Positions 1 through 5,480 of a stretch of 6,144 bases of DNA are shown piece after piece. How positions within the stretch are numbered: the first letter of the stretch is position 1; every line of letters begins with the position of its first letter. Origin of the DNA: Caldilinea sp. GTDB lineage: Bacteria > Chloroflexota > Anaerolineae > Caldilineales > Caldilineaceae. Location: the NCBI GenBank assembly GCA_026389955.1, contig JAPLGY010000283.1, positions 1-6,144 on the forward strand, in the 5' to 3' direction. Below the pieces are notes generated by a model. The model searched no databases, was not told the origin of the DNA, and saw nothing but the letters and a program-made list of their open reading frames with translations. A program made the translations under genes and the position numbers.

Positions 1-243
1 GCTCTGTTCCGCCGCAGGGCTCGCCCGCTGCCGTGGTGGGTCTTTCTCCTGCTGACTTTGCCCATCACGATCGACGGGGGGACACAGTTGATTGGCCTGC
101 GCGAAAGTGACTGGCTGTTGCGCACTGCCACTGGTGCACTCTTTGGTATGGCAGCGGTCTGGCTGCTCTATCCCTACATCCAGGAAGCAATGGCCGAGGT
201 TCTGGAGAGCGAGCTGGCCCGACGTGCTGCCCGTCCGCGTTAA
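1..243 (+). CDS. DUF2085 family membrane protein, C-terminal part (5' end outside window)
   Basis: The reading frame is open from base 1 and ends at TAA 241-243, giving the last 80 residues of a protein whose start lies upstream. The visible part begins with a basic stretch (residues 3-9), then a hydrophobic probable membrane segment (WWVFLLLTLP, about residues 12-21). Next come a conserved-looking ITIDGGTQLIGLRES block (about 22-36), the motif LRTATG (about 40-45), a second hydrophobic stretch (LFGMAAVWLLYPYI) and a charged tail ending in RRAARPR. The order P-x-x-x-DGxTQLxGxRES then LRxxTGxLxG then YP is what I know from the C-terminus of DUF2085 predicted membrane proteins, which are frequent in Chloroflexota. 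The biochemical function of that family is unknown to me. A TTG at 58 could look like a start for a 61-residue protein, but it lies inside the membrane segment, so a longer gene is far more likely. The family call is from memory of the motif. Confidence 0.72.
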   Translation, partial: ALFRRRARPLPWWVFLLLTLPITIDGGTQLIGLRESDWLLRTATGALFGMAAVWLLYPYIQEAMAEVLESELARRAARPR

Positions 244-312
244 CAAGCGCCCTCCCTCAGAAGAGACCGGCGTTGTCCAGTCTCTAAAATGGCTGTTGAG
301 TTTGTGGCCAAT

Positions 313-341
313 TCGACAAACAAGCCTGCCCCTTGTATAAT
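313..341 (+). promoter_or_regulatory. Probable sigma-70-type promoter P1 for rpsT
   Basis: A -35 box TCGACA (313-318, 5 of 6 matches to TTGACA) lies 17 bp upstream of a perfect -10 box TATAAT (336-341). Transcription would start near 348, giving rpsT a leader of about 160 nt that includes the 14-bp repeats. This is the best-matching promoter in the window. It sits in an AT-richer gap just upstream of a highly expressed gene class, which supports the call. Confidence 0.72.
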
Positions 342-392
342 AAAAGCTTGTGGAAGAAAGCAAAAAATGTTTTGATTGCAACGACAACCTGT

Positions 393-440
393 ACCAATCA
401 ACCGATACCAATCAACCGATACCAATCACGGTCAACCGAT
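393..440 (+). repeat. Tandem 14-bp direct repeats in the rpsT upstream region
   Basis: Two perfect adjacent copies of ACCAATCAACCGAT lie at 393-406 and 407-420. A third copy at 421-440 is split into its halves ACCAATC (421-427) and AACCGAT (434-440) by a 6-bp insert (428-433). The insert creates a small dyad: CGGT 429-432 faces ACCG 435-438, and outer ATCA 425-428 faces TGAT 441-444 with a 2-nt bulge. The array lies in the leader of P1 and directly abuts the -35 box of the possible second promoter. It could be a protein-binding array, an mRNA element or a slippage product; the sequence does not decide between them. Confidence 0.8.
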
Positions 441-468
441 TGATACAAAAACGTTTTCAGGACATGAT
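440..468 (+). promoter_or_regulatory. Possible second, proximal promoter P2 for rpsT
   Basis: TTGATA (440-445, 5 of 6 matches to TTGACA) and CATGAT (463-468, 4 of 6 matches to TATAAT) are separated by 17 bp. A start near 475 would give a short leader of about 34 nt. The 14-bp repeats end exactly where this -35 box begins, a typical place for activator or operator sites. The -10 box is mediocre, so this is weaker than P1. Confidence 0.35.
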
Positions 469-508
469 CGACAATTCAGGTCGATAAAAATTTGGGAGCA
501 AAAGCAGG

Positions 509-775
509 ATGGCAAACACAAAATCAGCCGAAAAACGGAGTCGTCAAAATCCAGAGCGCATGGCGCGCAACCGGATCTATCGCAGCAGCGCACGTACAGC
601 CATCAAAAAGGCGCGCCTGGCAATCGAAAACGGCGATTCCAACGCCGCTGAACTGGTGCGTAACGCCGAGCGGGTGCTGGCCCGGGCTGCCAACAAAGGG
701 GCCATTCACGCCAACAACGCATCCCGCCGGACAGGACGACTTGTTTTGCTGTTGAATAAGGGTGCAGCAGCCTGA
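509..775 (+). CDS. rpsT: 30S ribosomal protein S20
   Basis: The gene encodes 88 residues, the usual S20 length (about 87 in E. coli). S20 is a primary binder of 16S rRNA in the body of the small subunit, made of long helices. The N-terminus MANTKSAEKRSRQNPERMAR is the typical lysine/arginine-rich S20 start, followed by NRIYRSSARTAIKKARLAI and a C-terminal helix containing RAANKGAIHANNASRRTGRL, the conserved K-G-x-[IL]-H-x-N-x-[AS]-x-R-x-x-[GS]-R-L signature. The ATG at 509 is preceded by GGGAG (494-498) at a 10-nt distance, a slightly long but acceptable ribosome binding site. The gene is monocistronic: its own promoter lies upstream, two hairpins lie downstream, and the next genes are convergent. 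In enterobacteria S20 regulates its own translation; whether that applies to this leader is unknown. Confidence 0.97.
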   Translation: MANTKSAEKRSRQNPERMARNRIYRSSARTAIKKARLAIENGDSNAAELVRNAERVLARAANKGAIHANNASRRTGRLVLLLNKGAAA

Positions 776-783
776 ACTCTGCG

Positions 784-812
784 CAACACCTGTGTCTTTG
801 GGCCAGGTGTTG
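784..812 (+). terminator. Hairpin just downstream of rpsT, weak U tract
   Basis: A perfect 9-bp inverted repeat, CAACACCTG (784-792) and CAGGTGTTG (804-812), with an 11-nt loop starts 9 nt after the rpsT stop codon. It is followed only by TATCACTTTTG, so the U tract is poor. It may be an attenuating or 3'-end-protecting hairpin that works in tandem with the stronger terminator at 844-877. Confidence 0.55.
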
Positions 813-843
813 TATCACTTTTGAGCCGAACAAGGTTTCAGTC

Positions 844-877
844 AGGCGGGCACCCTGCCCGCCTTTTCGTATTTTTT
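844..877 (+). terminator. Rho-independent terminator of rpsT
   Basis: An 8-bp GC-rich stem, AGGCGGGC (844-851) and GCCCGCCT (857-864), has a 5-nt loop (ACCCT). It is followed by two T-rich stretches, TTTT (864-867) and TATTTTTT, reaching about 877. This is a textbook intrinsic terminator for plus-strand transcription. On the minus strand the hairpin lacks a following U run, so it should not efficiently terminate the convergent operon, whose last recognisable codon is at about 882. Confidence 0.88.
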
Positions 878-881
878 GCGT

Positions 882-1406
882 TCAGCGACTGTCTGTGCGC
901 CACTCTCCAGTTTGTTGGTTGTAGTCACAGAGGCTCTGCAGCGGGCAGTGGATACAGCGCGGGGTCTGCCCCGTTGAAACAGAAAAGAAGGACAATGCTG
1001 GCAGTTTTGTGGCCCACGCCGGGCAGCGTGGTCAGATAGGCCAGCGCTTCAGCGGCTGGCAGGTCAGCCAGATGGCTCAAATCGTAGCCACCCCAGTCTC
1101 TCTGAAGTTTTTCCAGGGTGGCGACGATCGCTGGGGCTTTTTGGTTGTCATCCCCGCAGGACGAATCAGCGCTTTGAGGGTCTCGATCGGTGCCGTTCGC
1201 ACCGCATCCCAGTCGTCGCCAAAGTGTGCCTTCAGCTGGGCAAAGGCGCGGCCGCTGTTGGCATCGTTGGTGTTGGCGCTCAGGAGGGTGGCGATCAACT
1301 CATCTACCGGACTTTCGCTTCGTTGAAAATGAGGCTCTCCGTACGCTTCGATCAAGGTAGTGTGTACTTGCCACGCTTTTTGTAGGAGTGCTGCAGCGGC
1401 TGCCAT
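882..1406 (-). pseudogene. nth: Endonuclease III-like DNA glycosylase, broken by a frameshift and an internal deletion
   Basis: Endonuclease III removes oxidised pyrimidines in base excision repair using a helix-hairpin-helix fold and usually an Fe4S4 cluster. Three pieces are visible. Frame A begins at ATG 1406-1404, with AAAGGAG just upstream; it carries ESPVDELIATLLSANTNDAN and ends in IRPAGMTTKK, the family N-terminal half. At an A5 run (plus-strand 1138-1142) the homology jumps one frame. Frame B continues KAPAIVATLEKLQRDWGGYD and the hairpin motif LTTLPGVGHKTASIVLLF, including the catalytic-type Lys, and stops at 927-925. Frame C (about 975 to stop 884-882) holds PRCIHCPLQSLCDYNQ, matching the C-x2-C-x5-C tail of the iron-sulfur motif. 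The part expected between B and C, with the VDTH catalytic Asp and the first cluster Cys, is absent: roughly 65-70 residues judged against E. coli Nth from memory. Uncorrected, frame A stops at 1079-1077. It is the last gene after alr, with its ribosome site overlapping the alr stop codon. A sequencing error could explain the frameshift but hardly the deletion. Confidence 0.85.
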
Positions 1407-1417
1407 TTTTTGCTCCT

Positions 1418-2587
1418 TTACCGGACATAGACTCTGGGAACACGTGGCAGAATTCGGCTCACGATGTCGTAGTTGTTGGTCTGAATGCGGTCGCCGACGT
1501 CGGCTGCCGTGATTGAACGGTCTCCCTGGTGGCCGATCAGCACGACTTCGTCGCCCTGGCAGACTGTCCCCCAGAGCGGTTCGATTTCGGTCACATCGAC
1601 GATGGTCTGGTCCATACAGACCCGCCCCAAGATGGGAGCGGGCTGGCCGTGGATCAGCACATGGCCCCAGTGGTGAGGGCGGCGCGGAAATCCGTCGGCA
1701 TAGCCGACTGGAATCACCGCCGTGCGTGTGGGTCTGTGGGTGATGTACTCGCGACCATACGAGATCGCTTCGCCCGGGGCCAGGCTGTTGACCTGGACAA
1801 CAATGGCTTTCCAGCTCAGCACCGGGGAAAAGCCTGCCGGCAACCGGCATTCGTTGCTGTCTGGGTCGAGCCCATAGAGCGCAATGCCCGAGCGCACCAT
1901 TTCCAGATGGGTCTGCGGCATGGTCAGCAGGGCGGCCGAGTTGGCCGCATGGGCGATGGGTGGGCGCAGACCTGCGTCGGCCAGTTGGGTGAGCAACTGC
2001 TGAAAACGAACAAATTGTCGATCGGCGTGGACTTTGTCGGCGGCGTCTGAGGTGGCGAAATGAGTGAAGATCCCTTCGACCCGCAGCCAGTCCATTTTCT
2101 GGAGAGCAGACAGCAGGGCTGGTGCTTCTGGGGGGCTTACACCGAGGCGGTTCATGCCGGTGTTGACCTTGAGATGCAGGGTCAGGGATCGGCGCTGCAG
2201 CGCTGCGGCCGCCTGCAGCGCCGCAGCGGTTTCCAGGTCAAAGACGGTCAGGGTCACCCCGTGGGCCAGCGCCAGGTCGGCTTGCCAGCCAGGCGTGTAG
2301 CCCAGCACCAGCACCGGCAGTGTGATCCCAGCCTGGCGGATCTCCAGGGCTTCGGACAGGGCGGCGACAGCAAAGGCATCGGCCCCGGCTGTCTGCAGCA
2401 CCTGGGCTGTGACGGGTGCTCCATGTCCGTAGGCATTGGCTTTGATAACAGCCATCAGCCGTGTGCCCGGCGCCAGCTGGCTGCGCAGAGAGCGCAGATT
2501 GTGGGCCAGGGCTGAGCGGTCGATCTCAAGCCAGGTGGTGCGGGGGGGGAAATCCTGGGTGTCGTGGGCGGTCAGGAGCGCTCGCAT
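1418..2587 (-). CDS. alr: Alanine racemase
   Basis: The protein (389 residues) is a PLP-dependent fold-type III racemase converting L-Ala to D-Ala for peptidoglycan precursors in the cytoplasm. The TIM-barrel N-terminal domain opens with TWLEIDRSALAHNLRSLRS (18-36). It contains AVIKANAYGHG (46-56), where Lys49 should form the Schiff base with PLP, and MNRLG (145-149), whose Arg contacts the cofactor phenolate. The C-terminal beta domain has ISYGREY (275-281), with Tyr277 as the second catalytic base, VGYADGFPRR (294-303) and the signature GRVCMDQTIVD (321-331). Both catalytic residues are present and the length is normal, so it should be active. The start ATG at 2587-2585 has AAGAGGAG a few nt upstream. 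The N-terminal extension before TWLEID includes a C8 run (plus-strand G8 at 2542-2549) encoding Phe-Pro-Pro-Arg, a potential slippage site. It lies 34 nt after the PHP gene and 11 nt before the nth remnant, suggesting co-transcription. Confidence 0.97.
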   Translation of the reverse strand: MRALLTAHDTQDFPPRTTWLEIDRSALAHNLRSLRSQLAPGTRLMAVIKANAYGHGAPVTAQVLQTAGADAFAVAALSEALEIRQAGITLPVLVLGYTPGWQADLALAHGVTLTVFDLETAAALQAAAALQRRSLTLHLKVNTGMNRLGVSPPEAPALLSALQKMDWLRVEGIFTHFATSDAADKVHADRQFVRFQQLLTQLADAGLRPPIAHAANSAALLTMPQTHLEMVRSGIALYGLDPDSNECRLPAGFSPVLSWKAIVVQVNSLAPGEAISYGREYITHRPTRTAVIPVGYADGFPRRPHHWGHVLIHGQPAPILGRVCMDQTIVDVTEIEPLWGTVCQGDEVVLIGHQGDRSITAADVGDRIQTNNYDIVSRILPRVPRVYVR

Positions 2588-2621
2588 GATCTCCTCTTGG
2601 GTAGCGGTCGGCGGTCTCTGG

Positions 2622-3551
2622 CTAAAAGGAGCAGCTGCAGCGTTCGGCCAGCTGGCTCCACTCTGGATGCGTCAGGCCGGCCATGCCCGGCACGATCCCA
2701 GGTTTGACGGTTCCATGATAGTCGCTGCCGCCGGTGACCAGGAGCCGGTGCTGATGGGCCAGCTGGCGAAAGTGGGTGACCTGGGCGGCGGCTGCAGAGG
2801 GAGAGGCTCTCTCGTGGCCCCGGTTGAAGGCATAAGGATAGCAGACCTCGAGGCCATCCAAGCCGGCATCGGCCAGCCGGCGCACGACCCGGTCGATATT
2901 GCGCACCAGCGGGTAGGCGCCAGGATGAGCCAGCACGGCAATCCCACCGGCTGTATGGGTGAGTTCGATGGCCTCTTCGACGGTCAAACTGAAGACCCGG
3001 TCGACAACGGTGGAGTTGGGGGCATCGGTGGCCAGAAACTGTGCAAAGACGTCGGAGATGGACGCAAAACGATCGGGGTTGCGTTCGAGGGCGACCTGGG
3101 CGATATGGACCCGGCCAGGGACACCCTGAACCCTGGAGAGCACGGCGTCCACCGAAATATCGATGCCATAGCCCCGCAGCCGTTCGATCTGGAGGATTTT
3201 TTGTTCGATTCGGCTGTCGACCACGCGCCGCAGAATTTCCACAAGCTGGGGAGCGTGGTGGTGGACCCCGATGGCCAGGAGGTTGATGTCGTGGTAGTCG
3301 TGCTCTGGATCGGCACGTGTGCTGAATTCGAGGGCAGGAACGACCTGGATGCCGAGGGGGGCTGCGGCAGCGATTGCGGCGTCGACGCCTTGTACACTGT
3401 CGTGGTCGGTCAGCGCAATCACCTGCAGCTGCAGACGGGCGCAGAGTGCGACCAGTGCTGCCGGTGTGTCGGTTCCATCTGAAGCAGTGCTGTGCAGTTG
3501 AAGGTCGACCGGGTAGCGGAGAGAGCTGGAAAAGGTGGCAAAAGCATCCAT
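2622..3551 (-). CDS. PHP-domain metal-dependent phosphoesterase, TrpH/nucleotide-phosphatase-like
   Basis: With the chosen start the protein has 309 residues, the usual size of stand-alone TrpH/YciV-type PHP proteins, which hydrolyse 3',5'-nucleoside bisphosphates or act as 5'-3' exonucleases on short RNA or DNA. PHP motifs appear in order: DLQLHSTASDGT (16-27), ALTDHDSVQG (46-55), VVPALEFST (70-78) with metal-type Glu75, GRVHIAQ (146-152), VLAHPGAYP (206-214) and GGSDYHG (274-280) followed by VKPG. The first motif is normally D-L-H-x-H-S; here the first His is Gln18, while His20 and Asp25 remain. ATG 3551-3549 is chosen because homology begins a few residues later. Extending to 3695 would add 48 unrelated residues and run over the pyrG start. 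Its ribosome site is poor (GGGG about 7 nt upstream). It is the first gene of the leftward group with alr and the nth remnant. The exact substrate cannot be read from the sequence. Confidence 0.88.
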   Translation of the reverse strand: MDAFATFSSSLRYPVDLQLHSTASDGTDTPAALVALCARLQLQVIALTDHDSVQGVDAAIAAAAPLGIQVVPALEFSTRADPEHDYHDINLLAIGVHHHAPQLVEILRRVVDSRIEQKILQIERLRGYGIDISVDAVLSRVQGVPGRVHIAQVALERNPDRFASISDVFAQFLATDAPNSTVVDRVFSLTVEEAIELTHTAGGIAVLAHPGAYPLVRNIDRVVRRLADAGLDGLEVCYPYAFNRGHERASPSAAAAQVTHFRQLAHQHRLLVTGGSDYHGTVKPGIVPGMAGLTHPEWSQLAERCSCSF

Positions 3552-3562
3552 ATCAGACCCCA

Positions 3563-3593
3563 AGTATACTACAGGATGAGCAGTCTGCTGCAA
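3563..3593 (-). promoter_or_regulatory. Tentative promoter of the PHP-alr-nth operon
   Basis: On the minus strand TATACT (plus-strand 3563-3568, 5 of 6 matches to TATAAT) lies 11 bp before the PHP start codon. A poor -35-like TTGCAG (3588-3593) is 19 bp further upstream. Transcription from this -10 box would leave only a few nt of leader, and the ribosome binding site is also weak, so the mRNA could be nearly leaderless. The -10 match is good, the -35 is not, and the call is tentative. Confidence 0.35.
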
Positions 3594-3607
3594 GTAGGCC
3601 GCGGACC

Positions 3608-3637
3608 TTATGCAACCGCACACTTTTCTGGCACAAT
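3608..3637 (+). promoter_or_regulatory. Tentative extended -10 promoter for pyrG
   Basis: TGGCACAAT (3629-3637) fits an extended -10 element: TG, one base, then CACAAT with 4 of 6 matches to TATAAT. A weak -35-like TTATGC (3608-3613) is 18 bp upstream. Transcription would begin near 3644, giving a leader of about 42 nt that includes the pyrG ribosome site. No attenuator hairpin or C-rich initiation region of the type known from Bacillus pyrG is evident. Confidence 0.35.
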
Positions 3638-3685
3638 GGAGGGATATCGCTGATCCATCGGCTGAAAAGATGAGAAGAGGAACGC

Positions 3686-5332
3686 ATGACAACAAAATAC
3701 ATCTTTGTGACAGGGGGGGTCGTTTCTGGGCTGGGCAAAGGGGTGACGGTTGCCTCGCTGGGAACGATTATCAAAGCGCGCGGAATACGCGTGGCCACGA
3801 TGAAACTGGACCCGTATTTGAATGTCGATCCGGGTACGATGTCTCCCTATCAGCATGGCGAGGTCTTTGTCACCGAGGACGGCGCCGAGACCGACCTGGA
3901 CCTGGGCCACTACGAGCGCTTTGTCGACGTCAATCTCTCCAAAGTCAGCAACATCACAAGCGGACAGATCTATACGTCGGTGTTGAGCCAGGAACGGCGC
4001 GGCGACTATCTGGGCGGCACGATCCAGGTGATCCCACATGTCACCAATGAGATCAAACGTCGGATCGGGTTGGCCGCACGTGTGGCCCAGGCCGATGTAT
4101 TGATCGTCGAAATCGGAGGGACGGTCGGCGATATCGAGGGGTTGCCGTTTCTGGAGGCGATCCGCCAGATGCGCAAGGATGTGGGGCGGGCCAACACCAT
4201 CTATGCCCATGTGACCTGGCTGCCCTATCTGGCAGCGAGCAAGGAGCTCAAGACCAAACCGACGCAGCACAGTGTGCGCGAGCTGCGCGGCATTGGGATT
4301 TCGCCGGATGTGGTGGTGTTGCGCAGCGATCATCCGGTCGAAGACGATGTGTGCGTGAAGACCGCGCTCTTTTGCGACGTCGACCGGGAGGCAGTGGTGC
4401 CTCTGGTCACCAGCGACACCATCTATGCGGTTCCGCTGAGCTTGGAGGAGCAAGGGTTAGGGGCGTGGATTTCCCGGCGATTGGGGTTGGTGGAGACGCA
4501 GCCGTCGCAGGCTGGGCTGGTCAGCTGGCGACAGTTTGTGGCGGACCTGCGGCGTCCCAAACCGACCTTGCACATTGTTTTGGCTGGCAAGTATGTCGAG
4601 CTGCAAGATTCCTATCTGAGTGTCAAAGAAGCGTTGATCCATGCCGGGCTGGCCGCAGGGTGGGACATCGAGATTGACTGGATCAATTCGGAGGATCTGG
4701 AAAAAGGGAGGGAGGAGGAGCGCCTGCTGGCTGCAGACGGGGTTGTGGTGCCCGGTGGCTTCGGCTACCGCGGGATCGAAGGAAAGATCCGGGCAGCGCG
4801 TCTGGCGCGCGAGCACCGGGTGCCCTATCTGGGGCTCTGTCTGGGGATGCAGGTGATGTGTATCGAACTTGCCCGCCATTTCTACCAGACCGACGAACCC
4901 AACAGCACCGAGTTTGATCTGAGCACTGAATATCCGATCATCGATCTGATGCCCGACCAGCGGGATATTGCGGATCTGGGGGGAACGATGCGGCTGGGGG
5001 TCTACGAGTGTCGGCTGGAGCCTGGCACACACGCCTATGCGGCCTATGCGACAGCGGGCTATGGGGAGGTTGTGCAGGAACGACATCGCCATCGTTTTGA
5101 ATTCAACAACTCCTACCGAAACGCGCTGACGGCCCAGGGGATGGTCTTCAGCGGTTTTTCGCCGGATGGCCGTTTGGTCGAGATTGCGGAGCTGCGCGAC
5201 CATCCCTTTATGGTCGGCAGCCAGTTTCATCCCGAATTTAAGAGCCGCCCCAATCGACCCCACCCGTTGTTCGCTGCCTTCATTCAAGCGGCTGTGCAGC
5301 ATCGTCGGCAGCGGGAGGCAGCCTCCAGCTGA
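3686..5332 (+). CDS. pyrG: CTP synthase (glutamine-hydrolysing)
   Basis: At 548 residues this is a full-length CTP synthase, catalysing UTP + ATP + Gln to CTP + ADP + Pi + Glu, the last step of CTP formation. The N-terminal synthetase domain (about 1-270) starts MTTKYIFVTGGVVSGLGKG with the P-loop-like GGVVSGLGKG (10-19), then KLDPYLNVDPGTMSP (40-54), EDGAETDLDLGHYERF (64-79) with metal-binding-type Asp72, and VEIGGTVGDIEG (141-152). After a linker comes a class I glutamine amidotransferase domain (about 295-540): GKYVELQDSY (301-310), PGGFGYRGIEGK (356-367), the nucleophile elbow LGLCLGMQ (382-389) with Cys385, ERHRHRFEFNNSYR (465-478), and SQFHPEFKSRP (512-522) with catalytic His515 and Glu517. 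All catalytic residues expected are present. ATG 3686 is preceded by AAGAGG (3675-3680) at 5 nt. It is transcribed divergently from the PHP gene and seems monocistronic. A G7 run near the 5' end (3713-3719) encodes Gly10-Gly11. Confidence 0.98.
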   Translation: MTTKYIFVTGGVVSGLGKGVTVASLGTIIKARGIRVATMKLDPYLNVDPGTMSPYQHGEVFVTEDGAETDLDLGHYERFVDVNLSKVSNITSGQIYTSVLSQERRGDYLGGTIQVIPHVTNEIKRRIGLAARVAQADVLIVEIGGTVGDIEGLPFLEAIRQMRKDVGRANTIYAHVTWLPYLAASKELKTKPTQHSVRELRGIGISPDVVVLRSDHPVEDDVCVKTALFCDVDREAVVPLVTSDTIYAVPLSLEEQGLGAWISRRLGLVETQPSQAGLVSWRQFVADLRRPKPTLHIVLAGKYVELQDSYLSVKEALIHAGLAAGWDIEIDWINSEDLEKGREEERLLAADGVVVPGGFGYRGIEGKIRAARLAREHRVPYLGLCLGMQVMCIELARHFYQTDEPNSTEFDLSTEYPIIDLMPDQRDIADLGGTMRLGVYECRLEPGTHAYAAYATAGYGEVVQERHRHRFEFNNSYRNALTAQGMVFSGFSPDGRLVEIAELRDHPFMVGSQFHPEFKSRPNRPHPLFAAFIQAAVQHRRQREAASS

Positions 5333-5350
5333 TCGTTGCCCTGTTTTGGG

Positions 5351-5379
5351 TTGTCGAAGTCGGCGCATTGTGCCATACT
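5351..5379 (+). promoter_or_regulatory. Probable promoter of yebC
   Basis: TTGTCG (5351-5356, 4 of 6 matches) and CATACT (5374-5379, 4 of 6 matches) are spaced by 17 bp, and the -10 is preceded by TGC (5371-5373), giving an extended -10 element. Transcription would start near 5386 and leave a leader of about 95 nt. No clear terminator for pyrG is visible between 5333 and 5350, so yebC may also receive read-through from pyrG. Confidence 0.45.
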
Positions 5380-5480
5380 TGTAGAGGACCAAATTTGTAA
5401 AAAGCCGACCAGTTGAAGGAAAAACAGCGACGGAGAAGGGCCGCTGGCTGTCGGCAGATGGAAAAAGAGAGGAAACTGCG

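Noticed and set aside
262..285. Inverted repeat AGAGAC/GTCTCT after the DUF2085 gene as a terminator
   Set aside because: The stem is only 6 bp with a 12-nt loop, low GC content and no T run afterwards.
393..440. The repeat array as a CRISPR fragment
   Set aside because: The units are 14 bp and directly adjacent without spacers, and no cas gene is near.
1077..1850. A continuous 257-codon minus-strand protein covering the alr 3' end and the nth remnant
   Set aside because: The first part is the wrong frame of alr; only the part from 1406 downwards is endonuclease III-like, and it has its own ATG and ribosome site.
1529..2050. A 173-codon plus-strand frame opposite alr
   Set aside because: It lies antisense to a complete alanine racemase with all catalytic residues and resembles no known family.
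2436..3482. A 348-codon open frame on the plus strand opposite the PHP gene
   Set aside because: It is antisense to a protein with clear PHP motifs, has no recognisable domain and its composition (many Gly, Val, Asp) is what a GC-rich complement produces.
3552..3695. Upstream extension of the PHP gene by 48 codons
   Set aside because: The added residues show no PHP homology, they would overlap the pyrG ribosome site and start codon, and the promoter-like sequences lie inside them.
4457..5392. A 311-codon open frame on the minus strand opposite pyrG, and a similar one at 3608-4453
   Set aside because: Both are shadows of the pyrG codons, with no family motif and no ribosome site logic.
5458..5480. 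ATG at 5458 as an alternative yebC start
   Set aside because: It is in a different frame from yebC, and the conserved family N-terminus begins exactly at 5481 with a ribosome site upstream.
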